Below are positions 9,632 to 22,021 of a stretch of 64,000 bases of DNA, in pieces. Within the stretch, counting starts at the first letter, position 1. Every line of letters begins with the position of its first letter. Position numbers and translations under genes: made by a program. The notes below the pieces were generated by a model. That model searched no databases and had not been told where the DNA came from. It worked only from the letters and a program-made list of their open reading frames with translations. The stretch is taken from the NCBI RefSeq assembly GCF_040024445.1, contig NZ_CP157276.1, forward strand, positions 3,968,001-4,032,000, written 5' to 3'. The stretch comes from Prescottella soli (GTDB lineage: Bacteria > Actinomycetota > Actinomycetes > Mycobacteriales > Mycobacteriaceae).

Positions 9632-10645
9632 GTGGTACAGGGACTGAAGTTGGGTTTGAAGGCGTCCGCGGAGCAGTTCGGCCCGCGCGACCTCGTCGAG
9701 CTTGGGGTGATGGCCGAGGAACACGGCCTCGACAGCGTCACCGTCAGCGACCACTTCCAGCCGTGGCGGCACAACGGCGGCCACGCGCCGTTCTCGATCG
9801 CGTGGATGACGGCGGTCGGTGAGCGCACGCAGCGTCTGCAGCTTGGGACGTCGGTGATGACCCCGACGTTCCGCTACAACCCGGCGGTGGTGGCGCAGGC
9901 GTTCGCGACGATGGGGTGCCTGTACCCGGGGCGTGTGATGCTCGGTGTCGGCACCGGTGAGGCGCTCAACGAGATCGCGACCGGCTTCAAGGGCGAGTGG
10001 CCGGAGTTCAAGGAGCGGTTCGCACGGTTGCGGGAGTCGGTGCAGTTGATGCGCGATCTGTGGACCGGCGACCGTGTGGACTTCGAGGGCGAGTATTACA
10101 GCACCAAGGGTGCCTCGATCTACGACGTCCCCGAGGGCGGTATCCCGGTCTACGTCGCGGCCGGCGGCCCGGTGGTCGCGCGTTACGCGGGCCGCGCGGG
10201 CGAGGGCTTCATCTGCACGTCCGGCAAGGGCATGGACCTGTACACCGAGAAGCTGATCCCCGCGGTGAAGGAGGGCGCCGAGAAGGCGGCCCGCAACTTC
10301 GCCGACATCGATCGGATGATCGAGATCAAGATTTCGTACGACACCGATCCCGCGGCCGCGCTGGAGAACACCCGGTTCTGGGCGCCGCTGTCGCTCACCG
10401 CGGAGCAGAAGCACAGCATCGAGGATCCGATCGAGATGGAGGCCGCGGCGGACGCGTTGCCGATCGAGCAGGTGGCCAAGCGGTGGATCGTCTCGTCCGA
10501 TCCGGACGAGGCGGTCGAGATGATCAAGCCGTACCTGGACGCGGGCCTGAACCACCTGGTGTTCCACGCGCCCGGCCACGACCAGAAGCGGTTCCTGGAC
10601 CTGTTCGAGCGCGACCTCGCACCGCGTCTGCGCGCGCTGGCCTGA
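9632..10645 (+). CDS. fgd1: F420-dependent glucose-6-phosphate dehydrogenase
   Basis: 337 aa, the length of mycobacterial Fgd1 (336-337). It oxidises glucose 6-phosphate to 6-phosphogluconolactone and reduces cofactor F420 in the cytoplasm. It is a luciferase-like TIM barrel with the family N terminus [34 protein letters not shown] and [11 protein letters not shown]. The GTG at 9632 has GGAGAA upstream. It leads the block that also holds a Ddn-like F420 enzyme and pta-ackA, the same neighbourhood as Rv0407-Rv0409. Confidence 0.96.
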   Translation: MVQGLKLGLKASAEQFGPRDLVELGVMAEEHGLDSVTVSDHFQPWRHNGGHAPFSIAWMTAVGERTQRLQLGTSVMTPTFRYNPAVVAQAFATMGCLYPGRVMLGVGTGEALNEIATGFKGEWPEFKERFARLRESVQLMRDLWTGDRVDFEGEYYSTKGASIYDVPEGGIPVYVAAGGPVVARYAGRAGEGFICTSGKGMDLYTEKLIPAVKEGAEKAARNFADIDRMIEIKISYDTDPAAALENTRFWAPLSLTAEQKHSIEDPIEMEAAADALPIEQVAKRWIVSSDPDEAVEMIKPYLDAGLNHLVFHAPGHDQKRFLDLFERDLAPRLRALA

Positions 10646-10683
10646 CACCGGTTCGCCCGGGACCGGCAACTAGGCTCGTCCCC

Positions 10684-11286
10684 ATGGAAGCCAGCGAGGA
10701 AGTCCGGGCCGCGGCACGCCGAATCGGTGACGTATTCGGCGTGCCGCCGCAGGTGTTGCGGTTCCGGGCGGCGGTCGACGCGGACGGAGACGGCGAGGAT
10801 CCGCCCGAGGTGTCGATCGCGGTCGGCGACGGATGCCCCGGCCCGGGCTACGCGTCCTACGCGACCCTCGACATGGCGCGGTTCCCGACGAACGTCACCA
10901 CCGAGGACGGCCGCCCGATTCGCACCGAGCTGATCACCGTCGGCCGCGCCGACTATCGGTCTCTCGCCGACGTCCTCGCCCAGTGCGCGTTCCAGGTCGC
11001 GTCCGGATCGCTGCACGTCACCCCGAACGCCATCGTTCCCAACGCCGTTCACGCAGCCGATCCGGGCCGTTCCACCCGGCACGTGCTGCTGGTCGTCCCG
11101 TTCATCTGGTCGGCGCTCGAGATCCTCGTCGAACGGGCCGAGGACGTGACCACCTGGTTGCAGGCGGTGCCGATCACCGACTCCGAGTTGCAGTTCGCTT
11201 CCCGGTTCGGCACCGACGAACTGTTCACGCGACTCGAAGCGGCCGGCGCCGACGTGTCCGACATCGATCGCGCCTCGGTTGTCTGA
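10684..11286 (+). CDS. Suppressor-of-fused (SUFU) domain protein
   Basis: 200 aa. The central part resembles the bacterial SUFU-like domain: FGVPPQVLRFRA, RTELITVGRADY, a long middle, then LLVVPFIWSALEILVERAEDVTTWLQAVPITDSELQFA, where the surface Trp/Pro/Ile pattern and the closing SELQFA are typical. Bacterial members are often immunity or partner proteins of unknown target. The start is set by TAGGCT at 10671-10676 followed by exactly seven bases, implying a leaderless mRNA. It is co-directional with fgd1 and converges on the Ddn-like gene across a strong hairpin. Confidence 0.8.
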   Translation: MEASEEVRAAARRIGDVFGVPPQVLRFRAAVDADGDGEDPPEVSIAVGDGCPGPGYASYATLDMARFPTNVTTEDGRPIRTELITVGRADYRSLADVLAQCAFQVASGSLHVTPNAIVPNAVHAADPGRSTRHVLLVVPFIWSALEILVERAEDVTTWLQAVPITDSELQFASRFGTDELFTRLEAAGADVSDIDRASVV

Positions 11287-11297
11287 TCTGCCGTGAC

Positions 11298-11348
11298 GGC
11301 CGAATGTCACATACGTCCAGTCCAACTGAACGTATGTGACATTCGGCC
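11298..11348. terminator. Long perfect hairpin between convergent genes
   Basis: Two 19-base arms (11298-11316 and 11330-11348) are perfect reverse complements and share the core GAATGTCACATACGT. Inner bases 11318-11321 and 11325-11328 add four pairs. It lies between the stops of the SUFU and Ddn-like genes, the right place for a bidirectional terminator. There is no T-run, as is common in actinobacteria, and the long AT-rich core could equally be a protein-binding palindrome. Confidence 0.6.
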
Positions 11349-11366
11349 ACATGGGGTCGAGGCCGG

Positions 11367-11876
11367 TCAGCGGCGGGTGAGGGCGAACATCCGGATGTCC
11401 CGGTCGGTGCGGCCCTGGTAGACGGCGTAGGCGCCGGCCAGTTCGACGAACTGCTTGTACAGCCGTTCCTTCTCCTCGCCGGTGACCTGGGCGGCCAGGA
11501 CCGGGATGTCGCGTCCGGCCATCGTCACGCTCGCCTCGGGTTGCGCCAGCAGATTCGACGTCCACGCCGGGTGATGGTCCTGGCCGAAGTTGCTGCCCAC
11601 GACCACCAGGCGGTCGCCGTCGCGCAGGTACAGGAGCGGGCTGGTGCGCCGCTGCCCGGACTTGCGTCCGACGGTGTTCAGCAGGACCGTCGGTGCCCCG
11701 ATCGGGCCGAGGACGGTGAACCGGCCCTTGCTGCGCTCGAGAAGTCGCCGGTCCACGCCTGCGAGCTTGCGGATGGTCCACGAACCCAGCGTGGTCGACG
11801 CGAACGCGATGCCGGGCCGGCGGAGGATGCTGTTCTCCGAACCCCAGCGGACGTCCGGGAATGACGAATCGCTCAT
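11367..11876 (-). CDS. Deazaflavin (F420)-dependent nitroreductase-family protein, Ddn-like
   Basis: 169 aa, split beta-barrel. The family core is readable: VLLNTVGRKSGQRRTSPLLYLRDGDRLVVVGSNFGQDHHPAWTSNLLA (seen at residues about 65-112), where GRKSG, RTSPL and the SNFGxxxxPAWxxNL block bind F420. Members use reduced F420 to reduce quinones or nitro compounds. It sits 0.7 kb from fgd1, the source of reduced F420, which supports the cofactor. A CATAAT -10 eight bases before the ATG suggests leaderless transcription. The physiological substrate is unknown. Confidence 0.88.
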   Translation of the reverse strand: MSDSSFPDVRWGSENSILRRPGIAFASTTLGSWTIRKLAGVDRRLLERSKGRFTVLGPIGAPTVLLNTVGRKSGQRRTSPLLYLRDGDRLVVVGSNFGQDHHPAWTSNLLAQPEASVTMAGRDIPVLAAQVTGEEKERLYKQFVELAGAYAVYQGRTDRDIRMFALTRR

Positions 11877-11915
11877 GGACGCCGATTATGCGCGATCGTC
11901 ACTAGGCTGTCGCTC

Positions 11916-14012
11916 ATGGCTGATTCGGGCACCGTGTCGAGCGTCTACATCGCGTCACCGGAGGGGGACACCGGCAAGTCCACGGTGGCCCTGGGCGTGC
12001 TGCAGATGCTGTGCGCGTCCACCGCCCGGGTGGGGGTGTTCCGCCCGATCGCGCGGTCGGCCGACGAGACCGATCACATCCTGGAACTGCTGATCGACCA
12101 CACCACCGCCGACCTGAGCTACGACCAGTGCATGGGCGTGACGTACGAGCAGGTCCACTCGGACCCGGACGCGGCGCTGAGCGAGATCGTGTCCCGGTAC
12201 CACCAGGTGGCCGAGCAGTGCGACGCCGTCGTGGTCGTGGGCAGCGACTACACCGACGTCGCCAGCCCCAGCGAACTCGGCTACAACGCGCGCATCGCGG
12301 CCAACCTCGAGGCGCCGGTGCTGCTGACCTTGCGCGGTGCCCACCGCAGCCCGCACGAGGTGGCCCAGCTGGCGAACCTGTGCACCGCGGAACTCGCTGC
12401 GCAGCACGCACATCTGGTGGCAATAGTGGTGAACCGCTGCGATCCGGACCGGCTGGAGGAGTACGCCGCGGCCCCCGAGGCGGCGGGGGTGCCGGTGTGG
12501 AGCCTGCCGGAGATCCCGCTGCTCGTCGCGCCCACGGTCGCCGAGCTCCGGACCGCGGTCGACGGCGAACTGTACTGCGGTGACACGGCGTTGCTGCAGC
12601 GCGAGGCGCTGGAGGTGACCGTCGGCGCGATGACCGCCGAGCACATCCTCGAACGGATCAAGGAGGGGTCGCTGGTGATCGTGCCGGGGGACCGGTCCGA
12701 CGTCCTGCTCGCCCTCGTCAACGCTCATGACGCGCAGGGGTTCCCGTCGTTGTCGGGCATCGTCATGAGTGGCGGGATCGAGCCGCACCGATCGGTGGCG
12801 CGTCTGATCGCCGGTCTGAGTCCGCGGCTACCGATGCTGGCCACGCACTTCGATTCCTTCGACACCGCCAACATCGCGGCACAGACCCGCGGCCGGGTCT
12901 CGGTGGGCTCGCTGCGCAAGATCGACACCGCGCTCGCGCTGATGGAGCGGAGGGTGCACGCGCCGACGCTCATCGAACGGCTGCAGGTGAAGTTGCCGTC
13001 GGTGGTGACACCGCAGATGTTCGAGTACCAGTTGCTCGATCGGGCTCGGGCCGAGCGCAAGCGGATCGTGCTGCCGGAGGGTGACGACGACCGGATCCTG
13101 CGCGCGGCGGGGCGTCTGCTGCGTCGTCGGGTGGTCGACCTGACGATCCTCGGCGACGAGTCCAGTGTCCGTGCCCGCGCCGCGGAACTCGGTGTGGACC
13201 TGTCGTCTGCGACGGTCCTGGATCCGAAGCGGTCGGACTACCTGTCGGAGTTCGCTGCCGAGTACGCGAGGATCCGCGCCCACCGCGGCATGACGATCGA
13301 GCGGGCCCGCGAGATCATGGCCGACATCTCGTACTTCGGCACGATGATGGTGTACAAGGGGATCGCGGACGGCATGGTGTCCGGCGCGGCGCACACCACC
13401 GCGCACACGATCCGGCCGTCGCTCGAGATCATCAAGACGCAACCGGGTGTGTCGACCGTGTCGAGCGTCTTCCTGATGTGTCTCGCCGACCGGGTGCTGG
13501 CGTACGGGGACTGCGCCGTCGTGCCGGATCCGTCAGCCGAGCAGCTGGCCGACATCGCGATCTCGTCGGCCGAGACCGCGGCCAGGTTCGGGATCGATCC
13601 GCGCATCGCGATGCTCTCCTACTCGACGGGTGAGTCCGGAACCGGCATCGGTGTCGACAAGGTGCGCACCGCGACCGCGCTGGTGCGTGAGCGGCGGCCG
13701 GATCTGTTGGTGGAAGGTCCGATCCAGTACGACGCGGCCGTCGAGCCGACGGTCGCGCACACCAAGCTCCCGGAGTCGCAGGTGGCGGGGCGGGCGACGG
13801 TGTTCGTGTTCCCGGACCTCAACACCGGCAACAACACGTACAAGGCGGTGCAGCGCAGTGCCGGTGCGGTCGCGGTCGGGCCGGTGCTGCAGGGGTTGAA
13901 CAAGCCGGTGAACGACCTGTCCCGCGGTGCGCTGGTGCAGGACATCGTCAACACCGTCGCCATCACCGCGATCCAGGCCCAGGACGTTCCCGTGAAGGTG
14001 GTGCAGAAGTGA
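11916..14012 (+). CDS. pta: Phosphate acetyltransferase (long form)
   Basis: 698 aa, the length of long-form Pta. It converts acetyl-CoA plus phosphate to acetyl phosphate plus CoA. The N terminus is a BioD/CobB-like P-loop domain ([10 protein letters not shown]), then a DRTGG domain near the middle (residues about 200-320). The catalytic PTA_PTB domain fills the C-terminal half ([44 protein letters not shown]). TAGGCT at 11903-11908 followed by seven bases marks a leaderless start. It overlaps ackA by four bases, so the Pta-AckA pathway is expressed as a unit. Confidence 0.95.
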   Translation: MADSGTVSSVYIASPEGDTGKSTVALGVLQMLCASTARVGVFRPIARSADETDHILELLIDHTTADLSYDQCMGVTYEQVHSDPDAALSEIVSRYHQVAEQCDAVVVVGSDYTDVASPSELGYNARIAANLEAPVLLTLRGAHRSPHEVAQLANLCTAELAAQHAHLVAIVVNRCDPDRLEEYAAAPEAAGVPVWSLPEIPLLVAPTVAELRTAVDGELYCGDTALLQREALEVTVGAMTAEHILERIKEGSLVIVPGDRSDVLLALVNAHDAQGFPSLSGIVMSGGIEPHRSVARLIAGLSPRLPMLATHFDSFDTANIAAQTRGRVSVGSLRKIDTALALMERRVHAPTLIERLQVKLPSVVTPQMFEYQLLDRARAERKRIVLPEGDDDRILRAAGRLLRRRVVDLTILGDESSVRARAAELGVDLSSATVLDPKRSDYLSEFAAEYARIRAHRGMTIERAREIMADISYFGTMMVYKGIADGMVSGAAHTTAHTIRPSLEIIKTQPGVSTVSSVFLMCLADRVLAYGDCAVVPDPSAEQLADIAISSAETAARFGIDPRIAMLSYSTGESGTGIGVDKVRTATALVRERRPDLLVEGPIQYDAAVEPTVAHTKLPESQVAGRATVFVFPDLNTGNNTYKAVQRSAGAVAVGPVLQGLNKPVNDLSRGALVQDIVNTVAITAIQAQDVPVKVVQK

Positions 14013-15199
14013 CCGAACCGGTTGTGCTGGTGATTAATTCGGGGTCGTCGTCGATCAAGTTCCAGCTCGTCCACCCGAGGGTGGGCGACGCCGTCGGGTC
14101 GGGGCTCGTCGAACGGATCGGGGAGTCGTCGGGCCGCATCGTCTACCACCACCCGGGGGGCGTGCTCGAGCGCGAACTCGTCATCCCCGACCACACGGCG
14201 GGGCTGCACGCCGCGGAGGACGTCATCGCCGAGGCCGGACGCTCCCTCAGCGACTGGGGCGTCGTGGCGGTGGGCCACCGCGTCGTGCACGGCGGGCCGG
14301 TGTTCCGGGAGCCGACCGTCGTCGACGACGACGTCGTCGCCGAATTGCGCAGGCTGTCGCCGCTGGCCCCGCTGCACAATCCGCCGAACGTCGTCGGGAT
14401 CGAGGTGGCGCGCCGACTCCTCCCCGACGTCCCGCACGTCGCGGTGTTCGACACCGCCTACTTCCACACGCTGCCGGAGGCCGCCGCCACCTACGCGATC
14501 GACGCGGAGGTGGCACGCGCGAACGGGGTGCGCCGCTACGGCTTCCACGGGACGTCGCACGAGTACGTCAGCGAGCGGGCCGCCGCGTTCGTGGACCGCG
14601 ACTACGGCGAGCTGGACCAGATCGTCCTCCACCTCGGAAACGGGGCGTCGGCCGCGGCGATCCGGGGCGGACGCGCCGTCGACACGTCGATGGGCATGAC
14701 ACCGCTCGAGGGACTGGTGATGGGCACCCGCAGCGGAGACCTGGATCCCGGTGTGATCCTGCACCTGAACCGGAACGCCGGCATGAAGGGCGACGAACTC
14801 GACGACCTGCTCAACCGGCACTCCGGTCTGAAGGGGCTGTGCGGCGAGAACGACTTCCGGGCACTGCGGCAGATGGTCGCCGACGGGGACCCCGCGGCCA
14901 AGCTCGCGTACGACGTCTACGTGCACCGGTTGCGTCGGTACATCGGGGCGTACCTCGTGGAGTTGGGCGGCGTGGACGTCATCACCTTCACCGGCGGCGT
15001 CGGCGAACACGATGTGGACGTGCGCCGTGATGCCCTTGCCGGACTGGGCCGCCTCGGTATTGTGGTGGACGACACGCGCAACGCGTCGACGGAGACCGGC
15101 GAGCGGCGGATCAGCGCCGACGACTCCGCGGTGGAAGTCCTCGTGGTGCCCACCAACGAGGAGCTCGCCATAGCACGTAAGGCGATCGCTCTGGTCTGA
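14009..15199 (+). CDS. ackA: Acetate kinase
   Basis: 396 aa. It interconverts acetyl phosphate plus ADP with acetate plus ATP, after Pta. The ASKHA-fold motifs are present: [13 protein letters not shown] at the N terminus, [26 protein letters not shown] and [10 protein letters not shown]. The GTG start overlaps the pta stop (GTGA), giving translational coupling. The gene is full length. Confidence 0.96.
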   Translation: MTEPVVLVINSGSSSIKFQLVHPRVGDAVGSGLVERIGESSGRIVYHHPGGVLERELVIPDHTAGLHAAEDVIAEAGRSLSDWGVVAVGHRVVHGGPVFREPTVVDDDVVAELRRLSPLAPLHNPPNVVGIEVARRLLPDVPHVAVFDTAYFHTLPEAAATYAIDAEVARANGVRRYGFHGTSHEYVSERAAAFVDRDYGELDQIVLHLGNGASAAAIRGGRAVDTSMGMTPLEGLVMGTRSGDLDPGVILHLNRNAGMKGDELDDLLNRHSGLKGLCGENDFRALRQMVADGDPAAKLAYDVYVHRLRRYIGAYLVELGGVDVITFTGGVGEHDVDVRRDALAGLGRLGIVVDDTRNASTETGERRISADDSAVEVLVVPTNEELAIARKAIALV

Positions 15200-15283
15200 T
15201 TCGGGAAGAAGTGTCACTCGGCGCGGGGGATCGGGACCTTAGGCCCTCGCCGCGGAGCCCTCGGAAGTCCGACTATTCCGGGT

Positions 15284-17032
15284 ATGGTTGCCAACCCCGA
15301 GATCGATCTCGCTCCACCCCGAACGCTGACAGCGTCCCGGCCGGCTCCCTCCGGTCGCGGACGCAAGGGCTCGTTCATCTACAAGATGATCACGACCACC
15401 GACCCCAAGGTGCTCGGGATCATGTACCTGGTCACCGCGTTCGCGTTCTTCCTCATCGGCGGCCTCATGGCGCTGCTGATGCGGAGCGAGTTGGCGATCC
15501 CGGGTCTGCAGTTCCTGTCGAACGAGCAGTTCAACCAGCTGTTCACGATGCACGGCACGATCATGCTGCTGCTGTACGCGACCCCGGTCGTGTTCGGCTT
15601 CGCGAACTACATCGTCCCGCTGCAGATCGGCGCGCCGGATGTCAGCTTCCCGCGGCTCAACTCGCTGAGCTACTGGTTCTACCTCTTCGGTGGTCTGATC
15701 GCGATGGCCGGCTTCATCACCCCCGGTGGTGCCGCCGACTTCGGGTGGACCGCCTACGTGCCGTTGTCGAATGCGGTGCACACACCGGGCGTCGGCGCCG
15801 ACCTGTGGATCATCGGATTGGCGCTCGGCGGTGTCGGCACCATCCTCGGCGGCGTCAACTTCATCACCACCATCGTGTGCCTGCGTGCCCCCGGCATGAC
15901 GATGTTCCGCATGCCGATCTTCACGTGGAACATCCTGATCACGTCGCTGCTGATCCTGCTGGTGTTCCCGCTGCTGGCTGCCGCCCTGATCGGTCTGTGG
16001 GTGGACCGACACCTCGGTGCGCACCTTTTCGACCCCGCGACCGGCGGAGTCATGTTGTGGCAGCACCTGTTCTGGTTCTTCGGTCATCCCGAGGTGTACG
16101 TGATCGCGTTGCCGTTCTTCGGCATCGTCTCGGAGATCTTCCCGGTCTTCTCGCGTAAGCCGATCTTCGGTTACAGCGGCCTGGTCTACGCCACCATGGG
16201 CATCGCGGCCCTGTCGATCGCCGTGTGGGCGCACCACATGTACGCCACGGGTGCGGTTCTGCTGCCGTTCTTCTCGTTCATGACGTTCCTCATCGCGGTC
16301 CCGACCGGCGTGAAGTTCTTCAACTGGATCGGCACCATGTGGCGCGGACAGTTGACGTTCGAGTCGCCGATGCTGTTCGCGGTCGGCTTCCTGGTGACCT
16401 TCCTCTTCGGTGGCCTTTCCGGCGTGCTGCTGGCGAGCCCGCCGCTCGACTTCCACGTCACCGACACGTATTTCGTCGTCGCGCACTTCCACTACGTCCT
16501 CTTCGGCACCATCGTGTTCGCCACCTACGCGGGCATCTACTTCTGGTTCCCGAAGATGACCGGCCGCATGATGGACGAGCGCCTCGCGAAGTGGCACTTC
16601 TGGACCACGCTCATCGGCTTCCACACCACGTTCCTCGTCCAGCACTGGCTGGGTGCGTCGGGCATGCCGCGCCGCTACGCCGACTACCTTCCCACCGACG
16701 GGTTCACCACGCTCAACACGATCTCCACGGTCGGCTCATTCATCCTGGGCGCCTCGACGCTGCCGTTCCTGTGGAACGTCTTCAAGAGCTACCGCTACGG
16801 CCCGATCGTGACCGTCGACGACCCGTGGGGCTACGGCAACTCGCTCGAGTGGGCCACCAGCTGCCCGCCGCCGCGGCACAACTTCACCGAGCTGCCCCGG
16901 ATCCGTTCGGAGCGACCGGCCTTCGAGTTGCACTACCCGCACATGGTCGACCGCATGCGGGCCGAGGCGCACGTGGGCCTCGGACACCGCGACGACAAGG
17001 CCGTCGAACTGAAGCAGGAAACGACGGTCTGA
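15284..17032 (+). CDS. ctaD: Cytochrome c oxidase subunit I (aa3-type)
   Basis: 582 aa, a twelve-helix heme-copper oxidase subunit that reduces O2 and pumps protons. Metal-ligand motifs are visible: [10 protein letters not shown] (heme a histidine), [11 protein letters not shown] (CuB histidine with the cross-linked tyrosine), WAHHMYATG (two CuB histidines) and [11 protein letters not shown] (heme a3 and heme a ligands). GACTAT seven bases before the ATG may be a leaderless -10. The gene is not in this block in M. tuberculosis. Other oxidase subunits are absent here, so it must assemble with subunits coded elsewhere. Confidence 0.95.
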   Translation: MVANPEIDLAPPRTLTASRPAPSGRGRKGSFIYKMITTTDPKVLGIMYLVTAFAFFLIGGLMALLMRSELAIPGLQFLSNEQFNQLFTMHGTIMLLLYATPVVFGFANYIVPLQIGAPDVSFPRLNSLSYWFYLFGGLIAMAGFITPGGAADFGWTAYVPLSNAVHTPGVGADLWIIGLALGGVGTILGGVNFITTIVCLRAPGMTMFRMPIFTWNILITSLLILLVFPLLAAALIGLWVDRHLGAHLFDPATGGVMLWQHLFWFFGHPEVYVIALPFFGIVSEIFPVFSRKPIFGYSGLVYATMGIAALSIAVWAHHMYATGAVLLPFFSFMTFLIAVPTGVKFFNWIGTMWRGQLTFESPMLFAVGFLVTFLFGGLSGVLLASPPLDFHVTDTYFVVAHFHYVLFGTIVFATYAGIYFWFPKMTGRMMDERLAKWHFWTTLIGFHTTFLVQHWLGASGMPRRYADYLPTDGFTTLNTISTVGSFILGASTLPFLWNVFKSYRYGPIVTVDDPWGYGNSLEWATSCPPPRHNFTELPRIRSERPAFELHYPHMVDRMRAEAHVGLGHRDDKAVELKQETTV

Positions 17033-17034
17033 CG

Positions 17035-19534
<2,500 letters not shown>

Positions 19535-20515
19535 TCAGTCCCGGTACGTCGCCGGCGGCGGCCCTGGTGAGGGTCCCAGTTCGGAGAGCCATCGGTCGTA
19601 GATCCTCTCCCATGTGCCGTCCGCGCGGATCCGTTCGAGGGTGCCGTTCACGAACCGCACCAGATCGTCCTTGCCCTTCGCGATCCCGATTCCGTACGGT
19701 TCGGGTCCCAGGCTGGGGCCGACGATCCTCAGGTAGGGGTCCTGGGTGGTCATCCCCGCGAGCAGGGTGTCGTCGGCGCTGGTCGCGTCGACCTGGCGCT
19801 GCTGCAGCATCACGAGGCAGTCCGACCACGTGGGGACCGCGATCACCGTCGCGTCGGGAACGAGGTCACGGATGCGCTCGAGGGAACGCGTGCCCTTCGT
19901 CATGCAGACCCGCTTGCCGGCGAGGTCGTCGACGCCGAGGATCGGGGACCCCGCCATGACCAGGATTCGCTGGTGCGCCTCGTAGTACTCGGTGGAGAAG
20001 TCCACGTGCCGCCGCCGCTCGCACGTGATGCTCATGGTGTGGGCGACGATGTCCACCTTCGCGTCCTGCAGAGCCTGCTCGCGTTCCGCCGCCGTGAGGA
20101 CCCGGTACTCCACCTTGTCGGGACTGCCCAGCAGGTCGCGGGCAATCTCGCGGGCGATGTCGACGTCGAACCCCTCGAGGCCGCCGGTGGCGGGGTTCCG
20201 GAAGCTCATGAGATTGTTTCCCGTGTCCAGTCCGACGACGAGCCGACCGCGCGCCCGGATCGCGTCGAGCGTCGGCCCCGTCGGTACTTCGCCGGGCGAG
20301 AACGGGCGCAGGCTCGCAGTGGGATCACCGCACTCCTGCGGTGGGGGCACGGGCTCCGACGTCAGGACCGACGCTCCGTGTGGCAGGGGCGCCACGCTGT
20401 ACGTCTCGCTCGGCGGCAGCGTGTACGGCGCCGGTGGCTCCGTGCAGCCCGACACGGTCGCGCCGGTGACCCCGACAGCCACCGCGGCCGTCGCGAGCAG
20501 CCGGCGTCCGATCAC
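19535..20515 (-). CDS. glnH: Amino-acid-binding lipoprotein GlnH
   Basis: 326 aa. The signal peptide ends in a lipobox with cysteine 24 (TVSGC), so the protein is anchored outside the membrane. A type 3 periplasmic-binding-protein domain follows (GRLVVGLDTGNNLMSF; GFDVDIAREIARDLLG; DIVAHTMSITCERRRHVDFS). The family binds glutamate, glutamine or aspartate. Here it is not next to an ABC permease but in the pknG operon, where it is thought to sense amino acids for the kinase. The GTG start at 20515 overlaps the stop of glnX (GTGA). Confidence 0.93.
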   Translation of the reverse strand: MIGRRLLATAAVAVGVTGATVSGCTEPPAPYTLPPSETYSVAPLPHGASVLTSEPVPPPQECGDPTASLRPFSPGEVPTGPTLDAIRARGRLVVGLDTGNNLMSFRNPATGGLEGFDVDIAREIARDLLGSPDKVEYRVLTAAEREQALQDAKVDIVAHTMSITCERRRHVDFSTEYYEAHQRILVMAGSPILGVDDLAGKRVCMTKGTRSLERIRDLVPDATVIAVPTWSDCLVMLQQRQVDATSADDTLLAGMTTQDPYLRIVGPSLGPEPYGIGIAKGKDDLVRFVNGTLERIRADGTWERIYDRWLSELGPSPGPPPATYRD

Positions 20516-21867
20516 TGGTACTCCCGCAGCCGGGGCCACAGGCCCAGCGGGATACCGACGGCCGCCACGATCGTGATCACCACCGCGCCGGGACCGAGCG
20601 CGGAAAGCACCCTCGACGAGTTGGCGATGTCGTCGCGCAGCTCTGCGCGGGAGCTGTCGGCACCGTCGGACAGCGCATTGTCGACGATGCCGAACTGCGT
20701 TGCGCTCGAATCGGGCTCGGTGCCCACGGCCGTCATCGCCGCCGCATTCGTGTCGCCCGCCTCGAGGGCATCGTTCATCCGTTGATGTGCTGCCGTCCAC
20801 CCGTCCAGACCCTGGCTCGCCTCGTGCACGTCGTCCGCGCCGACGGCGGCGGAATAGCCGTCGAGCAGCTTGCGCAGCTCGTCGGTGTCGTCGACGAAGA
20901 CCTGTCCGTGTTGTTCCTTCTCGTCGCGACGGACCAACTGCAGGATCTCCTGGGTCCGGGCCTGCTGAGCGAGGATGCGCGCCGAACCGAACGTCGACAA
21001 TGGCGTCGACCCCTGCCGCACGGCGCGGTGCGCCGACGTCGCGGACACGATGCCGGCCACGAGCATCCACACGAGCAGCGCGGTCATCGCGGCGGTCGTG
21101 AACAGCAGGCCGGCGTTGAACGTGCGACGGGTGCGCCTGGACATCACCACCTGCGTCGCGACGAGCGCGACCAGCACCGCCACGAGCAGTCCGATCGCGA
21201 ACCACGGCGGTCGGGCGAACTCCGACTGCGGGGCGAGCGATGCCGCGGCACGTTCGGTGTGCAGGGCCTGTGCGAGCGGCAGCAGGTTCGTCTGCATCAG
21301 CGACGACGCCTCCGCGAGGTACGCGGTGCCGACGGGGTTGCCGCTGCGGTTGTTCGCGCGGGCCGTCTCCACCAGCCCCGTGTACACCGGCAGCTGTGTC
21401 GCGATCTGGGTGATGAGCTGTCGTCCCTCGTCGTCACCGGGCAGCCCGTCGGCCGTGGCGACCAGTTCGGCGGCCGCGGTCCCGATCGCCTGCGCGTAGC
21501 GTTCCCGGGCCTGGCTCGGTTCGACGCCGCCGGACAGGAACGCCGTGGCGGCGGCGGCGTCGGCGACCGACAGCGACGAATACAGATTCTGGGACGACCG
21601 GGCGAGCGGTTCGGTCGTGGACAGCAGGACGTCGATCTGGTGCTTCCGGTCGCTCGCGACAGCCGAGGTGATCAGTCCCGCGGCCAACGTCCCGAGGAGC
21701 AGCGCGACGCCGACCGCGAGTAGCCGTGCAGGTGTCGATCGCAGCAGGTCACGCGGGGCGATCTGGCGCGCTCGGACGATGCCGAACGTCGTCGCCGCCA
21801 TGCTGCTGGTCTGCTTCTGCGCGGGCGTCGTCGTATCTCCCGACGTCTTCGTTTCCGGCACTGCCAC
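20512..21867 (-). CDS. glnX: GlnX-type membrane sensor protein (Rv0412c homologue)
   Basis: 451 aa. One helix near residue 50 (LLAVGVALLLGTLAAGLITSA), a long extracytoplasmic helical domain rich in Ala/Gln, further helices in the middle (PPWFAIGLLVAVLVALVA; FTTAAMTALLVWMLVAGI), a second outside domain and a last helix near the C terminus. The two-loop layout suits a relay between GlnH outside and PknG inside, the role proposed for this operon. The start is uncertain; GTG 21867 is chosen because GAGGA lies six bases upstream. An ATG further upstream would add 17 residues. Confidence 0.85.
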   Translation of the reverse strand: MAVPETKTSGDTTTPAQKQTSSMAATTFGIVRARQIAPRDLLRSTPARLLAVGVALLLGTLAAGLITSAVASDRKHQIDVLLSTTEPLARSSQNLYSSLSVADAAAATAFLSGGVEPSQARERYAQAIGTAAAELVATADGLPGDDEGRQLITQIATQLPVYTGLVETARANNRSGNPVGTAYLAEASSLMQTNLLPLAQALHTERAAASLAPQSEFARPPWFAIGLLVAVLVALVATQVVMSRRTRRTFNAGLLFTTAAMTALLVWMLVAGIVSATSAHRAVRQGSTPLSTFGSARILAQQARTQEILQLVRRDEKEQHGQVFVDDTDELRKLLDGYSAAVGADDVHEASQGLDGWTAAHQRMNDALEAGDTNAAAMTAVGTEPDSSATQFGIVDNALSDGADSSRAELRDDIANSSRVLSALGPGAVVITIVAAVGIPLGLWPRLREYQ

Positions 21868-22021
21868 GGCATGTCCTCGTTCGCCGTCCGTCTGGTTCGA
21901 GGCCTCGGTACTGCCGAGCATAAGCCGCAGCGGAAGGTTGTTCCTCCGATTCGTGATGTCGCGGGGAATACTGTGGGGAAAGGTGAGCGGCTCGGCGGAC
22001 AGGGCAGGTGAGAGGCACTCC

